Positions 45,499 through 55,189 of a stretch of DNA of 64,000 bases are shown here, piece after piece. The notes beneath the pieces were generated by a model. The model saw only the letters and a program-made list of their open reading frames with translations, had not been told where the DNA came from and ran no database searches. The translations under genes were made by a program, and so were the position numbers. Every line of letters begins with the position of its first letter. Position 1 is the first letter of the stretch. Source of the DNA: Chloroflexus aggregans DSM 9485 (GTDB taxonomy: Bacteria > Chloroflexota > Chloroflexia > Chloroflexales > Chloroflexaceae). Location: assembly GCF_000021945.1 (NCBI RefSeq), contig NC_011831.1:2369353-2433352 (forward strand), written 5' to 3'.

Positions 45499-46752
45499 TC
45501 AATCACCGGTCGGTTTCGGTTGGAGTACGGTTCCACGACGAGCCGTTATCAGCGCCTCTCGCGCGATGATAACGGCTGCGGTGAGTACGATACCGGCTAA
45601 ACCGCCAATAGCGGTGGAAAGTATCGTTGGTCTGAGACGCGATATGCGATAGGCTATGGGGTTATCGCTTATTGGTCGGAGCGAACTAGATGGTGCAATC
45701 GCTTTCAGATCCTTCAACCGCTGTTGTAAACTGACGAGTTGTGCATATGCTTGATCTCGCTCATTGACTAAATCTCGTTGGCGTGCGTTCAGTTGCTCTA
45801 CTCGTACCTGTACTGCAGTTAGTTGCGTAATAAGGTCTTGCAATGTTGATACATCAGTTTCTGCTCGTAATTGATCAATTCTGTTTGAAACAGATTGGTA
45901 TTCGCGTTCTAAAGACGTTATCAATCGATTAAGATCCTCAACGCTCACTTCAGCCGAAGTTACAACTGAACTATCCAGTTGTAAAATCGGTTGATTGCCA
46001 CGTGTACTTAGGTTGCGAATACGGAGTAGTAAGGCTGCCGTTGCGTCGGCTATATTATTACCTTGCTCAGTTGTCAAGCGATCACGCAGAAGACGTGCAT
46101 CGCGGAGAATGAGTTCAATCTCGTTCTGTCGTGCTAGGTACTCATTTAAACGGGCAAACGGTACCGATCGGGCACTTTCGATTAGGTCGTTCAGTCGCCT
46201 TACTTCCTGGTTGCCGACGATGAGTGCATCGGAAGCAAGAAACGACTCAAGATTCGCTTGTGCTTGTTGGTAGCGCGCCCTCGCTTCGGCGAGTTGTTGT
46301 TCTGTGATAGCAATTGCCGGTTGATCTTTGATATATAGTTCAGTTACTAACATTACGACTTGCTTTGTCCATAAAGCAGCGAGTCGTTCTGCATCAGTTT
46401 GTGTATTTGTCGTAACGATGATCTGCATATTGTTGCCATTTATCGCAACCTTGATCTGACCTGTGAGCATGCCGAGTTCATAATTGACCGGTAATGCATT
46501 CTGCTCGCGCAGCAATTCCGCTACCTGCTGTTCTATGGCAAGATCAGTGGCAAGCGCTTCTAATGCAGCCATTTGGTCTTCTGAAATTGAACCCACAATC
46601 CATAGACTTTGACGAGCTTCGTATTGTGGGCTGCTGGTTAAAAATCGAACTAACCCGCTTCCCAAGCCTACAAGTACACCCGCCAATATGATTACATACC
46701 AGCTACGTAACAACGCTAGTATGTAGGGTTTTAAATCGATCTCTTCTTCCAT
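45499..46752 (-). CDS. Wzz-type chain-length determinant / polysaccharide co-polymerase
   Basis: A 417-residue protein with MEEEIDLKPYILALLRSWYV at the N terminus, a first membrane helix (about 14-35), a large extracytoplasmic region with long coiled coils (150-340; repeated LNDLIESAR, NRIDQLRAE, VEQLNARQRD patterns), and a second membrane helix near 370-395. This Wzz architecture controls polymer length with Wzy or forms the membrane half of a tyrosine-kinase pair. The cytoplasmic kinase domain (BY-kinase) is absent. Confidence 0.86.
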   Translation of the reverse strand: MEEEIDLKPYILALLRSWYVIILAGVLVGLGSGLVRFLTSSPQYEARQSLWIVGSISEDQMAALEALATDLAIEQQVAELLREQNALPVNYELGMLTGQIKVAINGNNMQIIVTTNTQTDAERLAALWTKQVVMLVTELYIKDQPAIAITEQQLAEARARYQQAQANLESFLASDALIVGNQEVRRLNDLIESARSVPFARLNEYLARQNEIELILRDARLLRDRLTTEQGNNIADATAALLLRIRNLSTRGNQPILQLDSSVVTSAEVSVEDLNRLITSLEREYQSVSNRIDQLRAETDVSTLQDLITQLTAVQVRVEQLNARQRDLVNERDQAYAQLVSLQQRLKDLKAIAPSSSLRPISDNPIAYRISRLRPTILSTAIGGLAGIVLTAAVIIAREALITARRGTVLQPKPTGD

Positions 46753-46861
46753 AAGAACACGCTCACTTCATCTAGTACATGGTAATCCGCATAGCGATTA
46801 TATCCGAATACCGACAGTACGTCAATGTATATTATTGCTATCGCTACGGTTCTCTGGACTT

Positions 46862-48277
46862 CTACAACTGACGGACAATCGTCACTATTGCAATCATATC
46901 AAATGCGGCAAATAGTCCGATGAGTATGTAGCACGTCAGTGGCCGCCATCGCTCGGGCCAGAGATGTTGCCAACCGACCAGAAGGAGCCACATCGTCGGC
47001 AACAGTGCCCAATACAAGTAACGACCACGCGGGATGTAGGTGTTGCCGGTTTCTGGTAGCGGATGGAGACGACCGAACAACGCGAGCCATGCGATACCCA
47101 CTGCCAGCAGACAAAGCCAGATCCAACGTTGTTGATCAAGGGTGAGCGTTGTTGACCAACTGCGAATACCGCGGAACAGGCCGAGGATTGCGGCAATACT
47201 TACACCGACCACGAGCCAGTCGCCCACCGGAGGTAAAACGGCAACGTGTCCCCATGCCAACCGCATCCAAAAGTGGCTATGCGCTACCTCGAGCGTGCGC
47301 AGGTACCACGGCCACGCGCGCTCCCAGTTGAGCCACGATTCTAGCCACGGAATGATCGGTACGCGCAAATAGTCGCGTTCAAGGGTGGCGAGCCACGGTT
47401 GTACCCGCAGCTCACCGCCGGTGAATGAAAAACTGCTCAATACCGCTAACGTGATGATCGCAAGGCCGCTCAAGCCATACCACCACCACCGAATTGGACG
47501 CCGATATGCCGTCCATACCAGCACTACTACCAGTGGGCCGATTAACGGTACCGCGGTACGTTTCGTCAGAATCGCGACGAGAGTACCGAGCACAGCCAAG
47601 GTAATACCGGTTGGCTGCCAACCGTTGCGCAAGAGAAGGGCAAAGCCTAAAAAAGCGACTGCCGCGGCCCAATTCATGAGCACATCACTGTTGAATGCAC
47701 TCATCAAATCGACGAACGCCGGTGTCATAGCTACCAGTGCTGCCAGTACGATTGCCATATGTGGCTCGTCGGGAGCCATAATCCGTACCGTGCGCCAAAC
47801 GGCGAGGACGGTCAACATCATCAACCCCGCACTGACGAGTCGTCCGGCATATAGTTGCAGTTCAACCGGCAGATAGCGCAGCGGGCCGAGGATACCGGCC
47901 ATAAGTACATAATAAAGTGGTGGATGGTGACGTTGATCGGTCGGGATAGCTGGTGGCCGTGGGCTGAGCAGGTCGGGTCGCACATCCGGCGGCCAAAAAT
48001 GATGGCGATACATCGAATCGGCCACTTCACGGGCAATCGCGACATTGTCTGGTGCTGCGATCCCTCCACGAACAATGTAGGCTGCGTAGAGAAAGTGGCC
48101 CGGTTCGTCGTAGTGCTGCCACGGCGGTACGAGAAAGACGTACACGAGCGAGTGTATCAGAACGATCGGTGCGAGCCAGCGGATAATTCGCCATTCAGCA
48201 ACATATTGGGCGAACAAATGCCGCCACTGAAGGGCGAAGGCTGAAAATGCCGGCTTCATTGCCTCAATACGCGCCAT
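46862..48277 (-). CDS. GT-C fold membrane glycosyltransferase-like protein (ArnT/PMT or DUF2142 type)
   Basis: A 471-residue protein with about 11 transmembrane segments. The first extracytoplasmic loop has HYDEPGHFLYAAYIVRGG followed by HHPPLYYVLMAG, where the D-E pair after the first helix is the usual catalytic site of GT-C enzymes acting on polyprenyl-phosphate sugars outside the membrane. It overlaps the upstream initiating transferase by 14 bases. The donor and acceptor are unknown. Confidence 0.78.
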   Translation of the reverse strand: MARIEAMKPAFSAFALQWRHLFAQYVAEWRIIRWLAPIVLIHSLVYVFLVPPWQHYDEPGHFLYAAYIVRGGIAAPDNVAIAREVADSMYRHHFWPPDVRPDLLSPRPPAIPTDQRHHPPLYYVLMAGILGPLRYLPVELQLYAGRLVSAGLMMLTVLAVWRTVRIMAPDEPHMAIVLAALVAMTPAFVDLMSAFNSDVLMNWAAAVAFLGFALLLRNGWQPTGITLAVLGTLVAILTKRTAVPLIGPLVVVLVWTAYRRPIRWWWYGLSGLAIITLAVLSSFSFTGGELRVQPWLATLERDYLRVPIIPWLESWLNWERAWPWYLRTLEVAHSHFWMRLAWGHVAVLPPVGDWLVVGVSIAAILGLFRGIRSWSTTLTLDQQRWIWLCLLAVGIAWLALFGRLHPLPETGNTYIPRGRYLYWALLPTMWLLLVGWQHLWPERWRPLTCYILIGLFAAFDMIAIVTIVRQL

Positions 48278-49637
48278 GCCCTTGCCACACTACTACCAGC
48301 GTCTTGGCTAAGATGCGCAGATCAAGCCAGAACGAGTAGTTCTGAATGTAATACAGATCATCTTCGGTATGCAAGTGCATCGGTTTCTCACTCCGCCCAT
48401 TCACTTGCCACCAGCCCGTCATACCGGGTGGGACACGAAAGCGCTGCCATTGCCACGGCTCATACTCAGCAGCGATGTATGGCATTTCGGGGCGTGGCCC
48501 GACCAGGCTCATTTCCCCGCGCAGGACGTTAAACAACTGCGGTAATTCATCGAGCGAGGTACGGCGTAGCTTCCGGCCCACGCGAGTTACCCGTGGATCG
48601 TCTTTCAGCTTGTGGATCAATTTACCGGTCGTCGGATCACGTTTCGCGACCGCTTGCCAACGCTGTTCAGCGTCCACGTACATACTGCGAAATTTGAACA
48701 TCGTGAAACGACGACCATGCTCACCAATTCGCTCTTGTTTAAACAGTACCGGACCGGGTGATTCGAGCTTGATCAAGAGCGCAATCACCAGCATCAGTGG
48801 TGCGAGGAGGACAATCAGCCCAAAACTCACGACAATATCAAACAGTCGTTTCACAATGCGCTGCGAGGGAGTGAGGGCCGACTCACGAAGTGAGACGAGG
48901 GGGATCCCGCCGACGCTATCCACCGGTGTCCGGGCAAAGACCAAATCGAGCGCAGTCGGAACTGTATGGAGCATCACCGGTTCGCGCAACAGCAGGAGGG
49001 ATAACTCGGCAACGCGGTCGTACTGCGCCGGTGGCAACGCAAAAATGACTTCATCAATCCGGTGGCGCTGCACGATCGTCACAAGATCGCTCAACTCACC
49101 CAGGCGGGGCAGGGTACTCGGCGCTTCCCACTCATCAGAGGCATACCCCACGATCTGCACCCCCGTCCACGGGCGGCGACCAAACTCCTCGGCCAACCGG
49201 GCAGCCGCATTCGCCTGACCGACCACAAGTACGCGCCGCCTGCTGCGGGTTTGTCGCCGGCGAGCCAAAGTACGAAAACTCAAATGAATGACGCTCACTA
49301 TGACGAGATCGAGCATGACAAAGCGAAGGAAGCTGCCACGCTCAAAGAGATTGCCATTGATCAAGTAGAGCAAGCCGGCAAAGGAGGTTGCTGCCAGTAG
49401 TACGGCTAGCAACAGTCGGGTAAATGCTTCGAGGATAGTACGTTCAAAGACAGCCTGCTGTGGAGCCAGCACGATAAAGACGATTGACCAGATTACTACC
49501 GCTCCGGCATACAATGACCATTGGCGGAGCATCGTCGCAGGATCAACTCCTGCGATCAGCATGAGGCAGAGCAGCGTCGCGATGAGATCCCATCCAAGGA
49601 CACTCCTGATCACTCGCGAGCGCAGGCGTTCGAGCAT
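48264..49637 (-). CDS. Polyprenyl-phosphate hexose-1-P transferase (WbaP/WcaJ/CpsE type)
   Basis: A 457-residue initiating transferase: four or five N-terminal membrane helices, a CoA-binding-like domain (about 140-240, VLVVGQANAAARLAEEFGRR), another helix (RLFDIVVSFGLIVLLAPLML) and the catalytic bacterial sugar transferase domain with SPGPVLFKQERIGEHG, FKFRSM, RVTRVGRKLRRTSLDELPQL and GPRPEMP. It puts the first sugar-1-phosphate on undecaprenyl phosphate, starting each repeat unit. AAGGAG stands before the start; a strong hairpin lies in the leader. Confidence 0.94.
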   Translation of the reverse strand: MLERLRSRVIRSVLGWDLIATLLCLMLIAGVDPATMLRQWSLYAGAVVIWSIVFIVLAPQQAVFERTILEAFTRLLLAVLLAATSFAGLLYLINGNLFERGSFLRFVMLDLVIVSVIHLSFRTLARRRQTRSRRRVLVVGQANAAARLAEEFGRRPWTGVQIVGYASDEWEAPSTLPRLGELSDLVTIVQRHRIDEVIFALPPAQYDRVAELSLLLLREPVMLHTVPTALDLVFARTPVDSVGGIPLVSLRESALTPSQRIVKRLFDIVVSFGLIVLLAPLMLVIALLIKLESPGPVLFKQERIGEHGRRFTMFKFRSMYVDAEQRWQAVAKRDPTTGKLIHKLKDDPRVTRVGRKLRRTSLDELPQLFNVLRGEMSLVGPRPEMPYIAAEYEPWQWQRFRVPPGMTGWWQVNGRSEKPMHLHTEDDLYYIQNYSFWLDLRILAKTLVVVWQGHGAY

Positions 49638-49650
49638 GCTAGCTCCTTAC

Positions 49651-49689
49651 GTGAAAGCGCCTGTACCGGCGAAATAGCCGCGCTTTCAC
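49651..49689 (-). promoter_or_regulatory. Leader hairpin before the initiating transferase gene
   Basis: GTGAAAGCGC (49651-49660) and GCGCTTTCAC (49680-49689) are perfectly complementary with an internal CGGC/GCCG stem. It lies 14 bp before the start codon, next to AAGGAG, and lacks a T-tract, so translational or antitermination control is more likely than termination. Confidence 0.55.
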
Positions 49690-49779
49690 ACCATGCCAAC
49701 ACTACTACACCCATAACGTAGTGTGTGCCGCGAGATAGTATAGCATACCGGATAGTAGGATACAAGCGATACAACCGTT

Positions 49780-50530
49780 CTATTTCTGTGCTTCGACATA
49801 CAGCGATCCGGGTTTATACTGACGACCATCGGCGTCGACATCTAAGCCGTACTGTTCCCAGTTGGGGATGTTGCTCGTGTTGTAGGAAAGAATCGTAATA
49901 TGATGAAACCCCGTTCGTTCAAGTAAGACGGGTAAATTGATTCGGTCATACATCCATTGATGGGTTTCGCCTCTCCGTCGCGCATCACCCAAAACAAGCT
50001 GTTCGATAAATCGACGCAATGGTTTCTTATATTTTGTTGAAAAGGCTGCTTTCCGCACCGATTGCTCAATAATGGCAGCCACATATTCATCATGACGATA
50101 CCGTTCGTGGCTCGATTGTTCTGACAGCGAGATATGCAACAGTATAGTCGCGACAGAGCTGTTCGAAATCGGGTACAACAATGCGCTGAATGCCATGTGG
50201 ACGCAGAACGCGCCTGACTTCGTGCATAAATTTCTCGGCGATCTCACGGTCGAGATGTTCTAGCACGTGGGAATGATACACGATATCGATGGAGTTATCA
50301 GGAAATGGAATACCTTTTGCGAGATTATGTGCCCGAATGTTGGACGGCAGCGCACGAAACCGTGCATATCGCTCGGCGTCAAGCAAGAGTGGTGCCAGCA
50401 GCCGACCAAGCCGCGATTGCTTGAGCCGTGCATACATTGACCAATCAATATTGACCACGTCCGGGTGCGCACTGACTTTATCCGAGATTGAGGATTCGCA
50501 TACGTTGCTCCTGATCAGGCGGTGATAGAA
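49780..50530 (-). pseudogene. SAM-dependent methyltransferase gene with a frameshift and decayed 5' end
   Basis: The first frame reads SAHPDVVNIDWSMYARLKQS, LLDAERYARFRALPSNIR, HNLAKGIPFPDNSIDIVYHS, HVLEHLDREIAEKF and HEVRRVLRPHGIQRIVVPD, a methyltransferase-11-like core. After DYTVAYLA (about 50130) the frame must change to continue SEQSSHERYRHDEYVAAII and GETHQWMYDRINLPVLLE. The glycine-rich motif I expected before VNIDW is missing, and no good start is visible. Probably once methylated a polysaccharide precursor. Confidence 0.7.
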
Positions 50531-50702
50531 CACAGCAAAAATGTAGGAATAGTGACAGCAAGTAGTAGTTGATATTATGGCTGTCGAGCAGCGCGTGTTC
50601 CTATTCTGCAACGATACGATAAACCGCCAACTAATAATATGGTATCCACTCGCTTGGTAAAGCAAATACCATGATCATCATTTATTTGATGAAATGTTAC
50701 TT

Positions 50703-51995
50703 TCATACTCCAATTTCTCGGATGATATCTAGCATTCTCCTTGCTTGTTGTTCCCGTGAAAACTGAAGTATTTCCGGTGCGAGATTTGCGATATTTATTG
50801 ATTTGTTTCCTGTATCTCTTTTGTGTCGTTTTTCATGAAGCAGATGGATCAAATCCGATGCCAGTGCTTTTACATCCGTTTGATAGTTTCTTCCTCGTTT
50901 ACACTCTTCTACGAGTGCTCCGGCACTTGATTGAGCATCTCCACCTACAACGAGGATGGGTGGTCCGGCAACGAGATATTCAAAAACTTTACCGGTCAAT
51001 ATACCCTCCGCTTTCATATCCAAAAGTAATAATGCATCTGCATCCCGTTGCATGCGTAACGAATCAGGTCTTGCAACTAACCCTCTGAATTCAACGTATT
51101 GTTTGACATTCTCCTGTTTAATAGTGAGATCAAGAAAGGGAAAGTAATATCCAGCAACGATAACTTTCAGGGGATTATTGACCAAGATGTTCTGATCTTC
51201 AAGCTGTTTGATAGCACGGAATAATGGACGAGGATCTCGCTTTTCATAGATCGAACCTGTATACACAATACGGAAAATTCCATCTTCAGGAAATATTGGC
51301 TGAGTTGGAAGTGATAAGTAGTCGTCAGGATCAAACCCGTTATAGATAACGTGTACCGGTTTAGTTGTACTTTCTCTGAGTATACGAGCTAAGGGTGGCG
51401 ATACAGTAGTAATAATATCGCATGTTCGATGAAATGTGTTTTCAATATTTCTTTCTATTTGTCGAAGTATGGGAAGGCCATCAGCTATGGGATTATCCGT
51501 CCATAAATCACGCCAATCTACTATCCATCGTCGCACTAGACCTCGTTTCTTGAGGAAGAAACCAATAATATGAACGCTGTATGGTCCACCAGTTGTAACG
51601 ACCACATCCCATTGCACTGTTTTAAGGAAGGACACAACTTTCAGCGCCCAGAGATCGTGTATATCGGGCATCCGCGAACCATTAAATGCCCCTGCCTTCA
51701 TCCTCAATCTTTGGACGACGCTAGTATGTTTTAGTTTTTGGAATATCCCGGCATATTTTGGATTATGAACGTATTGCCGGCCAATGTCGGTAAAAAATGG
51801 AACCGGCACTTCTACAACCTGATAATTTCCCCTTGGCAAGTTAATTGTGGAGTATCGTGGTTCTTTTGGTGTAGTGAGAACGGTTACCTCACATCCTAGC
51901 TGAGACCAATATTTTGCCCACGAGTAGGTTCTCAGCGAAGAGATCATGTTTAGAGGTGGAAAAAACGCGGTTACTATGAGTATTTTTAGTTTCAT
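50703..51995 (-). CDS. GT4 glycosyltransferase, intact paralogue of 37361-38679
   Basis: A 430-residue GT-B protein starting MKLKILIVTAFFPPLNMISS. LRTYSWAKYWSQLG, WDVVVTTGGPYSVHIIG, WIVDWRDLWTDNPIAD, VIYNGFDPDDY and ILTGKVFEYLVAGPPILVVG match the broken cluster-A enzyme region by region. This WbuB/FnlC-neighbour-like subfamily often adds an amino sugar early in repeat-unit assembly. The gene is AT-rich, unlike its GC-rich relative. Confidence 0.9.
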   Translation of the reverse strand: MKLKILIVTAFFPPLNMISSLRTYSWAKYWSQLGCEVTVLTTPKEPRYSTINLPRGNYQVVEVPVPFFTDIGRQYVHNPKYAGIFQKLKHTSVVQRLRMKAGAFNGSRMPDIHDLWALKVVSFLKTVQWDVVVTTGGPYSVHIIGFFLKKRGLVRRWIVDWRDLWTDNPIADGLPILRQIERNIENTFHRTCDIITTVSPPLARILRESTTKPVHVIYNGFDPDDYLSLPTQPIFPEDGIFRIVYTGSIYEKRDPRPLFRAIKQLEDQNILVNNPLKVIVAGYYFPFLDLTIKQENVKQYVEFRGLVARPDSLRMQRDADALLLLDMKAEGILTGKVFEYLVAGPPILVVGGDAQSSAGALVEECKRGRNYQTDVKALASDLIHLLHEKRHKRDTGNKSINIANLAPEILQFSREQQARRMLDIIREIGV

Positions 51996-52090
51996 GTTTA
52001 TTTCCTTGAAAAAATCTTAGCCTATTATACGAAATAGCTATATATTGAGGTAATGTATGTTGGACACAACTTTTATCTAAAAGACAACCT

Positions 52091-53100
52091 TCAAATACAT
52101 CGATTCGTCAAAGTTTGAACGATTTTTGCTGCTGCCGTGCCATCACCAAACCAAGCAGTACGTGCTTCTGGCACCCATCGATCATCAGTGATTGCTGCTA
52201 TGATGCGGTCGGTATCTGCATCGGTCAAACGATTCCATCCTGAATCCACGGTCTCAATCCATTCTGTTTTCGGTTGTAGTGTAACAAGACACCACGAAAA
52301 AGTTTTTGGGCTCCTCCCGAATTGGTGAGGATTGAACAGGCATGTTGTTTGAGCATAAGCATGTCAATGTAACTGGAACTTTCACATACGTTCACATTTG
52401 CAGCATATTGAAGCCTTTTCAATTATACCAAATTTCCCGAGAAACGCAAGGGTATGCGGATGTACAGAGAAGATGACAGTTTCACGACATGCGATCAAGG
52501 CATCGATAATTTGTCTGGGTGTCAAGTCAGTTGGTCAAGGATACGCGATCGTTGTTGCGCTAATGAGCCAAATGTGATGATTGCGTCATACATGGTATCG
52601 CCAACCAGATACACATGGTGAATAATCCCTTCTCAGGCAAGATTGTCAACAGCCGTTTGAGTTGGACAGAACAGCAGGTCTGCGCAGTGATCGGTTAGCA
52701 CTCGATTGTGCTCTTCCGGCATAGTCCGATTGAATGAGCGTAATCCAGCTTCGATGTGAGCAACTGGGATCTGAAGTTTAGTTGCTGCAATAGCTCCGGC
52801 GAGGGTTGAGTTCGTATCACCATACACTAGAACCAGATCTGGTCGTTGGTTTAGTAAAACCTCTTCGATGCGAATCAGCATCGTGCCGGTTTGTCGACCG
52901 TGCGATCCGGAGCCAACCGCTAGATTGATATCTGGTGGACGTAGGCCGAGTTCATCAAAAAAGATTTGTGACATCTCGTAGTTGTAGTGTTGACCGGTAT
53001 GTACCAGGAACTCTGAGACCCCGACATCCGCTAGAACCTTGCTGACCGGTGCCGCTTTGATAAACTGTGGTCGCGCGCCAACGATGGTAACGATGTTCAT
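52091..53100 (-). pseudogene. UDP-GlcNAc 2-epimerase (WecB type), copy B, multiply broken
   Basis: ATG 53100: [51 protein letters not shown] intact up to TQTAVDNLA, where TGA (52633-52635) replaces the expected Arg codon. The frame goes on EGIIHHVYLVGDTMYDAI until about 52520, then most of the middle is missing. RLQYAANVNVCESSSYIDML and HACSILTNSGGAQK (52300-52420) follow, a frameshift, then TEWIETVDSGWNRLTDADT and the C-terminal codons ending at 52091. No functional protein can result. Confidence 0.88.
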
Positions 53101-53103
53101 AAA

Positions 53104-55104
53104 CTACCCTGTGGGAGTGATGCTGTCACGGTATGATATACTGGTTACCCGATGCCATACTCGTAGCCATGCTTCAAGACTGATCCAACGCCAGATTAGG
53201 CGGGTATCACCGCCGTACTCCATCCATTGAGCAATACGGTTCTGAACTACTGACAAGTCAAGGTAGGATCGACTGTATGCTGTTCGATCAAATAAATCCG
53301 ACCGCTTATCAAGCAGATGGCGCTGCCACGTCGTTTCAGGTGTCTCAAAGCCTACCTTGTCGCGACGCCATGCAATCGAACTCGGGACAATACCAGTCAT
53401 AGCTTGTCGGTGTAGCCATTTCGTCCAGCCGTCGTAGAGACGGAGATGGGGTGAATATTGCAAGACAAACTCAACTAGACGGTGGTCAAGAAATGGAACT
53501 CTCGCTTCAATACTAAAAGCCATCGAGTTGCGATCTTCATACCGAAGAAGGTTTGGTAAACTGTTCTCGACGAGTGCATTTCGTAACAGATCATCTAAAT
53601 TTGAATGATATTGGACTGGGGAGTCTTCATGTCTAGACGTAGCGATAAAATCTTTGGCTAATGCTTGCTTGGCTTTAGTTTGGCGGAATTTTTGCAGAGC
53701 GTGGTACGTGTGAGGCGAAGTGTGTGCAATAATTGACTTTATCAACTGTTTCGCAAGTGCTCGCAGTGGTTCGTTACCACGAACATACGTCAGTGTTAGC
53801 TCTCTGACAAATCGGTGCGGATGTTTTGATCTGAACACATCTGCGAGATGATACAAGTATGGACGATATCCTCCTAATAACTCATCGGCGCCTTGACCAT
53901 CCAGGATGACTTTCACGCCGTGCTCGTGGGCTAAGCTCATGACACACCATTGAGCGAAAATACTAGTGGACTGAAAAGGCTCATCTTGATGCCATACCAA
54001 TTGCTCAAGATCGTTCACAAGGCGTTCAGCGGTAGGTATCACCATGTGCCCTTCAGCTGAGACTGCTTGCAACACAGACTCGATGTATTTTCGTTCGTTA
54101 TAGCGGCCATCACTCTCGTATACTGCACTAAAGGTCTTCTGTCGAGCGCCGATCTGGGTAGCATCTAAACCGTGTTGGTGCAATAAACGATTGATCACGC
54201 AAACGATGGATGAAGAGTCGACTCCACCACTTAAGCATGAACCTACTGCTACGTCGGCATGCAATTGCCGACGAACGGAATCGATGAAGAGGTCACGGTA
54301 TACAGGTATCAGCGACGCAGACTGCTCTGGTCTTGGATCGGCGAGTGACGGGGGAAGATCGTAATAACGATGAGGGGTAATAGTAGAGTCACTGCTAATT
54401 GACAGGTAACAACCGGGAGGCAGTGACTTAACGCCCTGAAAAAACGTTTCCCCTTGCTGCGTACTTGGTAGCCTATCGTAGACTAAGAAGTGATAGATAG
54501 TCCGATGATGAGGAACAAATGGAACACCGTGTTTACCTACTAGTGCTTTAATCTCAGAGGCAAAGGCGAACGTGTCACCAGCTACTACATAATAAAGAGG
54601 CTTAATCCCAAACCGATCACGAGCAATAAACAGACGACGGCGTAGACCATCCCAGATTGCAAATCCCTACATTCCGTTCAATCGCTCAAGGCATGCCTCA
54701 CCCCATTGCACATACGTATGCAATAGAACTTCGGTGTCAGTATTGCTTTTGAAAGTATGTCCGAGTAATTGTAATTCGCTGCGTAATTCTCGATAGTTGT
54801 AAATCTCGCCGTTAAAAACGATCCAATAATAACCATCATGCGTTCCCATCGGTTGATGTCCGGATGGTGAAAGATCAAGTATGGCCAAACGACGAAAGCC
54901 AAAGGCGAGACTGTAGCTATCTAAATACAGTGTACGTAGTATCTCATCATCTGTCAGTGGTACAACTGTTGCCCGTACAGGATCGATCAGTAAGTAACCC
55001 TCATCGTCCGGCCCACGATGAATTAAGCAATGGGTAGCGATCCGGAGTTGAGTTACATCGACGGCTCGTTGATTTCGATGCCAAATCCCATAGATACCGC
55101 ACAT
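53104..55104 (-). pseudogene. Asparagine synthase (AsnB type), copy B, one in-frame TAG
   Basis: The frame is continuous for 667 codons with a single amber codon at 54667-54669 (codon 146), exactly where copy A has Trp154 (LNGMWAF becomes LNGM-stop-GF; TGG to TAG). Upstream is a complete glutaminase (MCGIYGIWHR, FNGEIYNY); downstream the synthetase half including SGGVDSSSI and DGQGADELLGGY is intact. Apart from this one base change the gene looks functional, so the loss is recent or an error. Its product would match copy A in length and role. Confidence 0.93.
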
Positions 55105-55189
55105 GGGCTTTTATCTCTAGTTACAGATCGGTTCTAAATGTTGTACCATGTATCCATACCATTTACTCGGTTTATTACTATCTATTCCC

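Noticed and set aside
52310-52450. MITE inserted in the epimerase gene
   Set aside because: The segment shared with 26165-26290 contains epimerase-type codons (SYIDML, HACSILTNSGGAQK), so it is at least partly native epimerase sequence rather than an insertion element.
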